A DNA stretch of 64,000 bases from Vibrio ostreae. GTDB lineage: Bacteria > Pseudomonadota > Gammaproteobacteria > Enterobacterales > Vibrionaceae. The notes beneath the pieces were generated by a model, which saw only the letters and a list, made by a program, of their open reading frames with translations, was not told the DNA's origin and did not search any database. Below, piece after piece: positions 15,967 to 25,485 of the stretch. The stretch lies in the NCBI RefSeq assembly GCF_019226825.1, contig NZ_CP076642.1:1178001-1242000 (forward strand). Reading direction: 5' to 3'. Position 1 is the first letter of the stretch. Each line of letters starts with the position of its first letter. The position numbers were made by a program, and so were the translations under genes.

Positions 15967-17665
15967 TTAAAAATCGGCTTCAATCTGAAATGTCATCCGT
16001 TGTTTGGTGTAGGGGTGATCAAAGCTGAGAGTCTCGGCATGCAGATGCAGGCGGTCGGCTTTTTTCACCGTACAGGTCGTCACCGACAATTGGGGTGTTA
16101 AAGCCTCGCGCATGGGCACAGTGTACCCGTAATTGGTGGGTGCGACCGGTTTTCGGATAGAGATAGACCCGGGTCTGGCCTTGCGCAGTACGGATGGTTT
16201 GCCAGAACGTCTCTGCTGGTTTACCGTGCTGCTCACACACCATCTGGCGCGGACGGTCATCCAGATCAGGCCGCAGCGGCAGGTAAATGTAGCCTTCTCC
16301 CTGGGCTATTTCTCCACTCAGTAGGGCGACATAACGTTTCTCAACTCCACGGGTAATAAATTGTTTCTGAAGGCTTTTATTCGCGCGGCGAGTAAGAGCA
16401 AACACCAGTAGGCCGGAGGTCGACATGTCTAGTCGGTGCAGGACAAACGGGCCTTCCACATCAGGAAAGCGCTGTTCGAGCCGGGTCAGAACGGAATCTT
16501 TCACGTTCACACCGGGCACGGATAAAAATTCGGCCGGTTTGTTGACCACCACAATCGCTTCATCCTGATACACGATGTCGATCTCTTTGCCTTGGGCCGG
16601 ATTGTCGAGCAGCGGATTGGGATCCAGATCCATCCCTGCCAGCATATGGCCGAGGATCGGATGACACTTGTTCTGGCAAGCCGGATAGAATTTCTTATGC
16701 TGGCGGATTTCTGATTTTGGTGAGCAGCCCCACCAGAATTCAGCCAGTGCAAGCGGTTGTAGCTGATGGCGAAACGCGTATTGCAGCAGTTTTGGCGCAG
16801 CGCACTCACCGGAACCGGCAGGCGGGAGCGGATTACTGCTATCAGCAAAGATCGCATTCAATGATTGCTCGTCCCCCGCACGGTTAAGAAAGCGATACTG
16901 ACCAAACAGTTTACTCTGCAAGGCAGCGGACAACTGTTTGCGTTGTTCCTTGAGCTGTTCCAGCTCCTGATTGAGGTTGTCTGACTGGTTGCGTAGCTCA
17001 TTGAGCTGAGTTTCCCACTGCTGTTTGAGCTTTTTCAACTGATTCTTTTCCGCCACACTCTGCCTGCCCAGTTGATCAAGCAAGGCTTGCAAGGCGGCCG
17101 GATCCAACGTTTTTTCCCCCGCGGCGCGCTGCGCTTTACGCTCTGCGCGGGCGGCGATCATCTGCTGGCGGAAGGCTTCGATCGCCTGCTGAGCATCCTG
17201 CTGGCACTGCTTGATTTCAGCGTCCAGTCCGGCCCTGCGTGGATCGCCTTTCAGTGCTTTAACCCGCTGATTAATCAAGTTGATTTGGTCAGCTTCAGCG
17301 CGGAAAAAATCCGGGTCAGCAAAGCGGTCAAATACTGGCGGCACAAAAGCCGGCCAATGGCTCTGCTCGGCCAGCTGACCGGAAAAGGCGCTCAGATAGC
17401 CCAGCTCTCCATCGGGCTTTCTGACCACCAGCACACCAAACATTTTTCCGCTGGCACCGCTTTGCTGCTCGCCGTTGAGGCCGAATGGATGGGACCAGTC
17501 CTGCTGAGTCATGATGTGCTGCTGCAACTCTTCGGCGGCGATGATACTGAGCGGATGCGGTTCATAACAGAAGGGATAGGTAAACCGCTCTGGCAGGGCA
17601 AGGGCGGAAATATCGCGCTGGAACGGAGTAAAGCAGGCAGCGGTCTTGGGCGCAGTAGATGACAT
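15967..17665 (-). pseudogene. RluA-family pseudouridine synthase with coiled-coil insert, frameshifted
   Basis: Pseudouridine synthase of the RluA family, about 565 residues if intact, acting on rRNA or tRNA uridines. An N-terminal extension with a long Gln/Lys/Leu-rich coiled coil (about residues 135-245) precedes a C-terminal catalytic domain beginning near residue 355 (IVYQDEAIVVVNKPAEFLSVPG). The catalytic Asp is in HRLDMSTSGLLVFA. Such extended proteins are annotated RluA-like / TIGR01621 in Vibrio. The frame is lost after GDDLYGEK: the coding strand has six A (plus-strand T run 16060-16065) where five give GEKADRLHLHAETL, ending at 15967. As read, the protein would end at 16019 with an aberrant tail. 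ATG 17665 is chosen because the upstream extension overlaps the EamA gene out of frame. Confidence 0.8.
16060..16065. other. Homopolymer at frameshift in RluA-type gene
   Basis: A run of six T on the plus strand. Removing one base joins the catalytic domain to its conserved C-terminal strand (RLHLHAETLSFDHP). Confidence 0.8.
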
Positions 17666-17748
17666 AATGAGGTTCTTGCTGGTGATCGACGCTGCGAATT
17701 GTACTTGGCTGCAAGGGAAAATCCAGCCTGGGTTTCTCCGGACAGAAA

Positions 17749-18600
17749 CTAGGTGCCGGCACGCTGGCGGGCAATAAACACCAGGCCAATCCCGCCCAGA
17801 ATTAGCAGGCTGATCATGGTCAGGCGCCATGTGAGGGTTTCGTCGAGTAGCACACTGCCGGCGATGAGGGCGATCGCCGGGACGGACAATTGCGCCACGG
17901 AGGCTTGTAAAATCGTCAGGCGGCGCACCACCTGATACCAAAGGATATAACCGGCGGCAGAGGCGATGCATCCGGAAGCGAGCGCCAGAAGAATGCCAGT
18001 CGTGGTGAGGGCATTGAGGTTAATTAACCACGGAGCCAGCAACACGCACAGCAGGCTGGCACACCAGAACCCCTGCGCAATCGCGCTGGTCGGATTGTCA
18101 CTTTGCCGTCCAAGTAAGGTAAACCCTGCCCAGCATAATCCGGATAGGATCATCAGCGCGGCAGACCAGAGATCCGGCTGCTGCGCACTCGGTAGCATCA
18201 GGTAAATAAAGCCGGCGACGGAAATCGCCAGGCCCAGCCATTCGAGACGATTGACGGCATTGCCCTGCCAGCAGTGCGCGATAAGCAAGGCCAATTGTAC
18301 GGTGCCGAACAGCAACAGAGCGCCGGTTCCCGCAGACAGTTGCAGATAGGCAATCGAGAAGCACAGTGCATAGCCAAACAGAGCCAGTCCGGCTTTGAGT
18401 GAGAAGCGCCATTGATAGACGCGCCGGCTTTTGGGAACGACCAATGTATGCAGAGCGATGAGAGTCACGCCGCCGGACACCAATCGTAATGCAGTAAATG
18501 ATCCGGCATCAATCGCACCGTCCTGCAGTGCCAGGCGGCATAAGATGGAATTGGCAGCAAATGCCAGCATGGTGATGGTGGTGACAAGGCTCACTGGCAC
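17749..18600 (-). CDS. EamA/DMT-family transporter
   Basis: A ten-helix EamA-family inner-membrane transporter of 283 residues, probably a metabolite exporter. The first repeat begins ITMLAFAANSILCRLALQDG; the second ends with ALIAGSVLLDETLTWR, the usual EamA motif before the last helix. A GTG start at 18600 follows AAGGAAAC. It is divergent from the metal exporter at 18735 and shares the intergenic region that carries two TTTGAT-N-ATCAAA palindromes. Whether those control this gene too is unknown. Substrate unknown. Confidence 0.83.
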   Translation of the reverse strand: MPVSLVTTITMLAFAANSILCRLALQDGAIDAGSFTALRLVSGGVTLIALHTLVVPKSRRVYQWRFSLKAGLALFGYALCFSIAYLQLSAGTGALLLFGTVQLALLIAHCWQGNAVNRLEWLGLAISVAGFIYLMLPSAQQPDLWSAALMILSGLCWAGFTLLGRQSDNPTSAIAQGFWCASLLCVLLAPWLINLNALTTTGILLALASGCIASAAGYILWYQVVRRLTILQASVAQLSVPAIALIAGSVLLDETLTWRLTMISLLILGGIGLVFIARQRAGT

Positions 18601-18679
18601 GGTCAGTTTCCTTATGTCATTGGATTATTAATTGTTCAACATTTAATGCGAAAATGCATAACATGGCCAATTTATTTTA

Positions 18680-18692
18680 CTTTGATTATCAA
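18680..18692. promoter_or_regulatory. Candidate MarR operator, copy 1
   Basis: The palindrome TTTGATTATCAAA, flanked as ACTTTGATTATCAAA (18679-18693), lies upstream of the CDF exporter. The second copy at 18713-18727 is its reverse complement over 15 bases, so the two sites also form a perfect stem with a 19-base loop. Confidence 0.6.
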
Positions 18693-18713
18693 ACAAACTA
18701 CCATTTAGAAAAT

Positions 18714-18726
18714 TTGATAATCAAAG
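18714..18726. promoter_or_regulatory. Candidate MarR operator, copy 2
   Basis: The palindrome TTTGATAATCAAA ends 8 bases before the CDF start codon, about 34 bases (centre to centre) after copy 1. The binding protein is inferred to be the MarR regulator encoded by the next-but-one gene. Confidence 0.6.
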
Positions 18727-18734
18727 TAATTCTT

Positions 18735-19697
<963 letters not shown>

Positions 19698-19714
19698 AGC
19701 GACAAGGTCCCGAT

Positions 19715-20131
19715 ATGCCACACCTGACTGAACTGAATAATCTGATCACCGAGTTCTATGACAAAATGTCCTCCTGGGAAATGTCGGTGGTGAAAGAGAC
19801 CGGCTATTCTCTGGCACAGATCCACACGCTGGAAGTGCTGGGCAGTCATGGTGCTATGCGCATGAAAGAGCTGGCTAACCGTCTGGGCATCACCACTGGC
19901 ACTCTGACGGTGCAGGTTGAAAAGCTGGTTCAGGCCGGATTGATCGAGCGTCGTACGATTGAAGGAGACCGTCGTTCAGTGTTGGTTGATCTGACTGAAC
20001 AGGGCCAGGATGTGTATCGTCAGCATAATGCGTTGCATTTAACGCTGACCCAGGATCTGACCCGTCATTTTACTCAAGAGCAGCGCGAGCAACTGGCCAG
20101 CATGCTGGCCAGTATGAACCACGAATTTTGA
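19715..20131 (+). CDS. MarR-family transcriptional regulator
   Basis: A 138-residue MarR regulator. The winged helix-turn-helix is in the centre (about residues 46-100: MRMKELANRLGITTGTLTVQ, then GLIERRTIEGDRRSVLVDLTEQG with the basic wing). It starts 17 bases after the CDF exporter stop, so the two form an operon. It is the best candidate to bind the paired TTTGAT-N-ATCAAA sites ahead of the exporter. A metal-responsive repressor role is inferred. Confidence 0.87.
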   Translation: MPHLTELNNLITEFYDKMSSWEMSVVKETGYSLAQIHTLEVLGSHGAMRMKELANRLGITTGTLTVQVEKLVQAGLIERRTIEGDRRSVLVDLTEQGQDVYRQHNALHLTLTQDLTRHFTQEQREQLASMLASMNHEF

Positions 20132-20181
20132 GCATTTGGATGTGTTGTTTTACCAACCAGCCATCACCTTCGGCTATCTGA

Positions 20182-20766
20182 TTACAACATCGGAAGGGTC
20201 GATGCCAGCAGTAACCCTCCCATCGCCCCATTAAACCAGCGCACATATTTGGGGTGTGTCATCCAACTGCTGAGCTGTTTACCGGCTGCTGTCCACACAC
20301 TGACGCTCGGAATATTGACCATAGCAAACACCAGAGAGATCAACAGCAGTTGCAGCCAACTGGCACTCTCGTTATAGACACTGACCGCGGTCAGTGCCAT
20401 TGACCAGCCTTTCGGATTAACCCACTGAAATAATATCGCCGAGATAAACGACATCGGCCGGTACTGCTGTGAGCTGCTGGATGGGCGACTGCGCGCAATC
20501 TTAATTGCCAGATAGACCAGATACGCCAGACATACCACATGCAGGATCTGTTGCAGCAGCGGATAAGCCTGAAACAGACCGGTTAATCCGACGCCGACCA
20601 GCAGTACCATCAGGCTAAATCCGACCGTAATTCCTAACATGTGCGGAATCGTTCGCAGGAAGCCGACGTTGGCTCCGGAGGTCATCAACATAATGTTGTT
20701 CGGACCCGGAGTAAAAGTTGAAACAAACGCAAATGCCACTAAAGGGCCCCATTGACTGTAATCCAT
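20182..20766 (-). CDS. LysE-family amino-acid exporter
   Basis: A 194-residue, six-helix inner-membrane exporter of the LysE/RhtB family. The hallmark TFTPGPNNIMLMTSGANVGF lies near residues 17-36 and FQWVNPKGWSMAL near residues 112-124, the second family motif. The ATG at 20766 follows GAGAAG; the frame extends to 20865 but into the promoter. It is divergent from an Lrp/AsnC regulator, the common arrangement for amino-acid-induced efflux. Substrate unknown, most likely a neutral or basic amino acid. Confidence 0.87.
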   Translation of the reverse strand: MDYSQWGPLVAFAFVSTFTPGPNNIMLMTSGANVGFLRTIPHMLGITVGFSLMVLLVGVGLTGLFQAYPLLQQILHVVCLAYLVYLAIKIARSRPSSSSQQYRPMSFISAILFQWVNPKGWSMALTAVSVYNESASWLQLLLISLVFAMVNIPSVSVWTAAGKQLSSWMTHPKYVRWFNGAMGGLLLASTLPML

Positions 20767-20874
20767 TGTGCTACTTCTCAGCGATTGAACATGGGATAAA
20801 TAGTAATGGCTAATGGGCGCAATTTTGTGTTTATATTTGTGTTGAATGATGAATGTAAGCAACAAAGGTGTGTT

Positions 20875-21318
20875 ATGGATAGGTTTGATGACAGAATATT
20901 GCGTGAACTACAGCGAGACGGCAGGATCTCCAATGTTGAGCTCTCCGAGCGGGTCGGTTTGTCACCCTCAGCGACTCTGAGGCGGGTCCAGGAGCTGGAG
21001 CGCAAGAAAATCATTAAAGGTTATCGCGCTGTGCTGGATAAGACCCAGCTTGAGGTCGGCTTTATCGCTTATGTGTCGATTGGCTTGAACAGCCATACCA
21101 AACAATCGCAGCTTAGTTTTGAAGAGCACGTTAGTGAGGCCAGAGAAGTGGTGGAATGCCATAACATTACCGGCATGAACGAATATTTACTGCGGGTCGA
21201 AACCAAAGACTTAAGTGCTTATAAACGTTTTCACGCCGATGTGTTAGGAGAGTGTTTACAAGTGCAATCGATTACAACTATGGTGGTCATGGATTCGCCA
21301 AAAGATGAGCGTGAGTAA
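20875..21318 (+). CDS. Lrp/AsnC-family transcriptional regulator
   Basis: A 147-residue Lrp/AsnC regulator: N-terminal helix-turn-helix (about residues 2-60, DDRILRELQRDGRISNVELSERVGLSPSATLRRV) and a C-terminal RAM ligand-binding domain (about 65-140, containing CHNITGMNEYLLRVETKDL). ATG 20875 follows AAAGGTG. It is divergent from the LysE exporter, which it probably activates or represses in response to an amino acid. Confidence 0.88.
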   Translation: MDRFDDRILRELQRDGRISNVELSERVGLSPSATLRRVQELERKKIIKGYRAVLDKTQLEVGFIAYVSIGLNSHTKQSQLSFEEHVSEAREVVECHNITGMNEYLLRVETKDLSAYKRFHADVLGECLQVQSITTMVVMDSPKDERE

Positions 21319-21599
21319 TAATAAATCAATATATCAAAGCATACTAAAATAAGTATTAATTTAATTAGCAAATGATAATGAATCGGATATTTCAGTTAAC
21401 GTTAATGTAATTAGAATAATATATTCTCAACATTGAGATGATGAAAATATGTCCTTAACTTAGTTTGGTGATATTCAGCCATTAAAATTGAGCGGTAAGT
21501 GATTTAATTGTTATTAGGTGAATTTTTTTAGAGTAAATACTTTAATTGTTTTCTTTTTTCTGACATTTAATTCAACCTGGGCAAGTTATTGTATTGGCC

Positions 21600-21614
21600 T
21601 GGGCATGTTCTTGC
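21600..21614 (+). promoter_or_regulatory. Possible sigma-54 promoter before the T6SS cluster
   Basis: TGG-GCATGTTCTT-GC fits the GG-N10-GC skeleton of a -24/-12 promoter about 125 bases before the PAAR gene. A similar sequence, CCTGGGCAAGTTATTGT, stands 22 bases earlier but lacks the -12 GC. The rest of the 421-base gap (21319-21739) is AT-rich and holds no gene that I can support. Confidence 0.35.
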
Positions 21615-21739
21615 CTGGATCAGGTAAGGAGTTGCTCGCGTGATGGTGAATTCCGCTACCGCTTGTATCAGATTCAGGTATACAAATTGCTTTTAGGCTT
21701 CTCAGCTATTTTTTATCGATAAATCAGAGAAACCTTATT

Positions 21740-22023
21740 ATGGGAAATGGAATAATTGTAGGCCACGTGGGGACCGACCATGAGGGCTTTGCGCCGACCC
21801 CAGTTACTGCGGGGTCCGGGTCGGTCAAAATTGACGGCAAACCTGCGGCAAGAATGGGAGATCCACTGGAAATGCACAGTAAACCTTTGCATCCCCGCAT
21901 CCGCGGGCCATTGCGGCGGGCTCTGCAACCGTAATGATTGACGGAAAACCAGCAGCCCGAGCGGGTGATGCTATTGATTGTGGCGGCGTATTACAAGGTG
22001 GCAGCAGTGTTAACATCGGCTAA
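21740..22023 (+). pseudogene. PAAR-repeat T6SS spike-tip protein, frameshifted
   Basis: PAAR protein that caps the VgrG spike, about 94 residues if intact (V. cholerae VCA0105 position). Two PAAR-type repeats are visible: SVKIDGKPAARMGDPLEMH and, in another frame, ATVMIDGKPAARAGDAIDCGG ending in SSVNIG. As read, the frame ends at 21934. The coding strand has four C at 21893-21896; a fifth gives HSKPLHPPHPRAIAAGSATV and joins the halves. A PAAR protein is usually needed for T6SS function, so a sequencing error is likely unless another PAAR gene exists elsewhere. The stop at 22021-22023 overlaps the start of the next gene. Confidence 0.82.
21893..21896. other. Homopolymer at frameshift in PAAR gene
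   Basis: A CCCC run. One added C restores the HPPHPRA segment that I recall from the V. cholerae homologue. Confidence 0.75.
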
Positions 22024-23014
22024 AAAATTACTTTTTTCCGTCGTCTTTGGTCTGTCTGTAGCGAGTTTCGGAGCAAGTGCAGACAGTTACGATGTCGACA
22101 CTCTCTCCGCTCAGCAGGCGCTGGAAAGCGGACGTTTATTGAGGGCGCAGTTTAAGAATATTGAAGCGCGTAACTACCTCAAACACGCGGCCGATATGGG
22201 CAATGCTGACGCTGCGTATCTGTATGCGATGGAACTGTCGAACTACAATACCACGATACGTACTCCACCCAGAGCGAGAGATTATTTGTTGCAGTCTGCT
22301 AATGGCGGTAACCGTCATGCTATGCGCCATCTCTATATTCATGGCGATTGGCTGACAGATCATGAGCAGGCATATTGGCAACAGCAATATCATGATGCTT
22401 TGGTGACTTTGGGGCAGAAAGATGCGCCGCAAGCGTTGTACGAACTGGCTCAGTATTATCAACCGATTGACCCGACGCTGTCAGAGCAGTACTTAAACAT
22501 GGCCGTCGATTTTAAGCAGCCTCAGGCCTTGATGGAAAAGGCCAAACGCTACCAGGCTGGTGCTGGCTATTTTGTTTTACCGGGCGAGCGTGATACGCAA
22601 GTGAGAAAAATGTATCTCGCAGCTGCGCAAACTGGTTATATCCCGGCAATGCGCGCTTATATCGGTTTGCTGGAAGACAAAGGACGTTATGAGGAAGCGC
22701 TGCATTGGCGTGAAGAGGCGCTTCAGGCCGGTGATTTGACTTCTCTGGCTGCGCTCGGCTTTGTTTATGCCGGCCAAAGCGAAAACTATCAGTTCGTGCC
22801 AACGGACCTGGCGAAAGCACGGGCCTACATGGATATTTACATTGAAACAGCGGGCACCAACCGACTGAAAAATCTCTATCTTTCCGTTGAAGAGAGTAAC
22901 AAAAACATTATTCAGCGCATGAATGTGACCCAGGGAGAACGTGCTGAAAATATCGAACAAAAGCTTAGGAGTAATGTGGATTACTATAACCATGATCGCT
23001 TTTGGGATATTTAA
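22007..23014 (+). CDS. Exported Sel1/TPR-like repeat protein of the T6SS cluster
   Basis: A 335-residue protein equivalent in position to VCA0106, between PAAR and tssB. A Sec signal peptide follows the GTG start at 22007 (MLTSAKKLLFSVVFGLSVASF, cleavage near ASA, about residue 25). The rest is helical Sel1-like repeats: AADMGNADAAYLYAMEL, SANGGNRHAMRHLYI, AAQTGYIPAMRAYIGL and ALQAGDLTSLAALGFVY, with the repeating A-x-x-G-x-x-x-A spacing. The GTG overlaps the PAAR stop region by 17 bases, so translation may be coupled. The longer frame to 21938 runs through the PAAR gene and is rejected. Function unknown; it may be a periplasmic scaffold. Confidence 0.72.
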   Translation: MLTSAKKLLFSVVFGLSVASFGASADSYDVDTLSAQQALESGRLLRAQFKNIEARNYLKHAADMGNADAAYLYAMELSNYNTTIRTPPRARDYLLQSANGGNRHAMRHLYIHGDWLTDHEQAYWQQQYHDALVTLGQKDAPQALYELAQYYQPIDPTLSEQYLNMAVDFKQPQALMEKAKRYQAGAGYFVLPGERDTQVRKMYLAAAQTGYIPAMRAYIGLLEDKGRYEEALHWREEALQAGDLTSLAALGFVYAGQSENYQFVPTDLAKARAYMDIYIETAGTNRLKNLYLSVEESNKNIIQRMNVTQGERAENIEQKLRSNVDYYNHDRFWDI

Positions 23015-23165
23015 TCGATTTTAATATTAGTAATTAATTATAAGAATGGCGATAGCAAGAGTTTTTTGGAGCAAGGTCATGTTTTTGTGTTTTTTTGTAC
23101 AACAAATACATCGCAAATGAATAGAATGTCCCAAAAAATAAATATTGAAACATCGTCAGACACAC

Positions 23166-23185
23166 TTTTTCTTAATTAAGAAAAA
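23166..23185. repeat. Perfect 20-bp palindrome upstream of tssB
   Basis: TTTTTCTTAATTAAGAAAAA is fully self-complementary. It lies in the 440-base AT-rich gap between the Sel1 gene and tssB, 152 bases after the Sel1 stop. Confidence 0.7.
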
Positions 23186-23224
23186 TATAAATAAAACTGG
23201 GCACGAGCCGATAAGCCTTTAAGA

Positions 23225-23254
23225 TTGAATTAATTCTTCAGGAAAATAATTCAA
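23225..23254. repeat. Inverted repeat in the tssB upstream region
   Basis: TTGAATTA (23225-23232) pairs with TAATTCAA (23247-23254) around a 14-base loop. Confidence 0.5.
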
Positions 23255-23377
23255 AGACAGCCGGGGCAGGGATTTCTGTAAGTTGTAGCCGCAACTATTG
23301 AACCTCTGACACAACGACTAGTTAAATATCAATCGGTAGTGTTTAGTATATTATAAATAACAACATTTTTATTATTG

Positions 23378-23415
23378 TTAATTGTGCAGAGTCCGCAAGG
23401 CATCTGCACAGTTAA
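23378..23415 (+). promoter_or_regulatory. Leader hairpin before tssB
   Basis: TTAATTGTGCAGA (23378-23390) pairs with TCTGCACAGTTAA (23403-23415): 12 Watson-Crick pairs and one G-U pair in RNA, 12-base loop. It is followed by TTTATC and lies 40 bases before the tssB start. It could be an attenuator, an mRNA-stabilising 5' structure or the end of the upstream transcript. An AT-rich -10-like TATTATAAAT precedes it (23348-23358). Confidence 0.55.
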
Positions 23416-23454
23416 TTTATCACAACGATTGGCATAGGTATTTGGAGACGTTAT

Positions 23455-23964
23455 ATGTCTAAAGAAGGAAGTGTCGCTCCTAAAGAGCGCATTAATATCA
23501 AATATATTCCTGCAACTGGGGATGCACAGGGAGAAGTTGAGTTACCGCTCAAGACCTTGGTGGTCGGTGACTTCAAAGGTCACGCTGAAGAGACGCCTGT
23601 CGAAGAGCGCTCGACGGTTTCAGTCGACAAGAACAACTTCGAAGCCGTGATGCGTGAAAGTGACCTTAAGTTGAGCACGACAGTGCAGAACAAACTGGGT
23701 GAAGACGAAGGTGCAGAACTGCCTGTCGAGCTGAGCTTTAAGTCTCTGGCTGACTTTTCACCCGATGCTGTGGCATCTCAGGTTCCTGAATTGAAAAAGT
23801 TAATCGAGCTACGTGAAGCGCTGGTGGCGTTGAAAGGTCCACTGGGTAACATCCCTGCGTTCCGCGATCGTTTGCAAGAGCTGCTGAACTCAGAAGAGTC
23901 GCGCGAGAAATTGCTGGCGGAACTTAATCTGGTCAGCGACGCAGAAGAGCAGACTCAGGCATAA
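23455..23964 (+). CDS. tssB: T6SS sheath protein TssB (VipA)
   Basis: Small subunit of the contractile sheath, 169 residues (V. cholerae VipA 168). It forms a heterodimer with TssC and polymerises around the Hcp tube. Family features visible: SVAPKERINIKYIPATGDAQ near the N-terminus, LPLKTLVVGDFKG (about residues 27-39), the VSVDKNNFEAVM segment, and the C-terminal helix (ALVALKGPLGNIPAFRDRLQ) typical of TssB. ATG 23455 follows GGAG. First gene of the continuous tss operon; its leader carries a strong hairpin. Confidence 0.96.
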   Translation: MSKEGSVAPKERINIKYIPATGDAQGEVELPLKTLVVGDFKGHAEETPVEERSTVSVDKNNFEAVMRESDLKLSTTVQNKLGEDEGAELPVELSFKSLADFSPDAVASQVPELKKLIELREALVALKGPLGNIPAFRDRLQELLNSEESREKLLAELNLVSDAEEQTQA

Positions 23965-24010
23965 CTTGACTTGATACTTTTGACATTAATTCGGAATTGG
24001 GAACTAACAG

Positions 24011-25483
24011 ATGTCTACTACTGAATCGGTATTGGAAAGACCGCAGCTGGCTGAAGGCAGCCTGCTGGATGAAATCATGGCTCAAACCCGCATCGCGCCA
24101 AGCGAAGAAGGGTACGATGTAGCAAAGAAAGGCGTGGCAGCCTTTATCGAAAACCTGATTGGTAGTGACCATTCAGAAATGGTCAACAAATCTCTGGTTG
24201 ATCAAATGCTGGTTGAACTGGATAAAAAAATCAGTGCCCAGATGGACGAAATTCTGCATGATGAGCAGTATCAGCAGATGGAATCGGCCTGGCGTGGTCT
24301 GAAACTCTTCGTCGACCGGACTGATTTCCGCGAAAACAACAAAGTCGAGTTACTTCATGTCACCAAAGAAGAGCTGCTGGAAGACTTTGAGTTTGCTCCT
24401 GAAACAAGCCAGTCTGGCCTGTATAAACACGTTTACTCATCAGGTTATGGTCAGTTTGGTGGTGAACCAACCGGCGCCATCATTGGTAACTTTGCATTCA
24501 CACCGTCAACACCGGACATGAAACTGCTGCAGTACATGGGCTCTTTGGGCGCTATGGCTCATGCGCCTTTTATTTCCAGTGTCGGACCTCAGTTCTTTGG
24601 CATTGACTCATTTGAAGAGCTGCCAAACGTCAAAGACGTGAAGTCTATCTTTGAAAGTCCGAAGTACACCAAGTGGCGTGCTCTGCGTGATTCAGAAGAT
24701 GCACGTTATATCGGTCTGACTGCGCCACGTTTCCTGCTGCGTGTTCCTTACGATCCCACCGAAAATCCAGTTAAATCATTTAACTATGCAGAGAATGTCA
24801 GCCAGTCGCATGAACATTACCTGTGGGGTAACACGGCGTTTGCATTTGCAACCCGCTTGACTGACAGCTTTGCTAAGTATCGTTGGTGTCCGAACATCAT
24901 CGGCCCGCAAAGTGGCGGTGCGGTTGAAGATCTTCCTGTGCACGTTTTTGAGTCTATGGGTGCACTGCAGAGCAAGATCCCGACTGAAGTTCTCATCACT
25001 GACCGTAAAGAATTCGAACTGGCTGAAGAGGGCTTTATCGCTCTGACGATGCGTAAAGGCAGCGATAACGCCGCGTTCTTCTCAGCAAACTCGATTCAGA
25101 AGCCAAAAGTATTCCCGAATACCAAAGAAGGCAAAGAAGCCGAGACCAACTACAAGCTGGGAACCCAGTTGCCTTACATGATGATCATCAACCGTCTGGC
25201 ACATTACGTGAAAGTCTTGCAGCGTGAGCAGATCGGTTCATGGAAAGAGCGTCAGGATCTTGAGCGTGAACTGAACGCGTGGATCAAACAGTTTGTAGCT
25301 GATCAGGAAAATCCACCAGCAGACGTTCGCAGCCGCCGACCGCTACGCGCCGCGAAGATTGAGGTTATGGATGTTGAAGGTAACCCGGGTTGGTACCAGG
25401 TTTCTCTGGCGGTACGTCCGCACTTCAAATACATGGGTGCAAATTTTGAGTTGTCATTGGTAGGCCGTCTGGATCAAGCTTAA
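24011..25483 (+). CDS. tssC: T6SS sheath protein TssC (VipB)
   Basis: Large sheath subunit, 490 residues, matching VipB length. Visible hallmarks: HDEQYQQMESAWRGLKLFVD (about residues 83-102), GEPTGAIIGNFAFTPS (about 152-167), RFLLRVPYDPTENPVKSFNY, and a C-terminal YQVSLAVRPHFKYMGANFEL used in sheath packing. It begins 46 bases after tssB. With TssB it forms the sheath whose contraction drives the spike into a target cell; ClpV disassembles the spent sheath. Confidence 0.97.
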   Translation: MSTTESVLERPQLAEGSLLDEIMAQTRIAPSEEGYDVAKKGVAAFIENLIGSDHSEMVNKSLVDQMLVELDKKISAQMDEILHDEQYQQMESAWRGLKLFVDRTDFRENNKVELLHVTKEELLEDFEFAPETSQSGLYKHVYSSGYGQFGGEPTGAIIGNFAFTPSTPDMKLLQYMGSLGAMAHAPFISSVGPQFFGIDSFEELPNVKDVKSIFESPKYTKWRALRDSEDARYIGLTAPRFLLRVPYDPTENPVKSFNYAENVSQSHEHYLWGNTAFAFATRLTDSFAKYRWCPNIIGPQSGGAVEDLPVHVFESMGALQSKIPTEVLITDRKEFELAEEGFIALTMRKGSDNAAFFSANSIQKPKVFPNTKEGKEAETNYKLGTQLPYMMIINRLAHYVKVLQREQIGSWKERQDLERELNAWIKQFVADQENPPADVRSRRPLRAAKIEVMDVEGNPGWYQVSLAVRPHFKYMGANFELSLVGRLDQA

Positions 25484-25485
25484 TC

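Noticed and set aside
21369..21386. Fur-box-like AATGATAATGAATC upstream of the T6SS cluster
   Set aside because: Only the left half (TGATAAT) matches; the right half is poor, so it was not listed as an operator.
22007..23014. Longer start at 21938 for the Sel1 protein
   Set aside because: That region encodes the second half of the PAAR protein in another frame, and the signal peptide begins only at GTG 22007.
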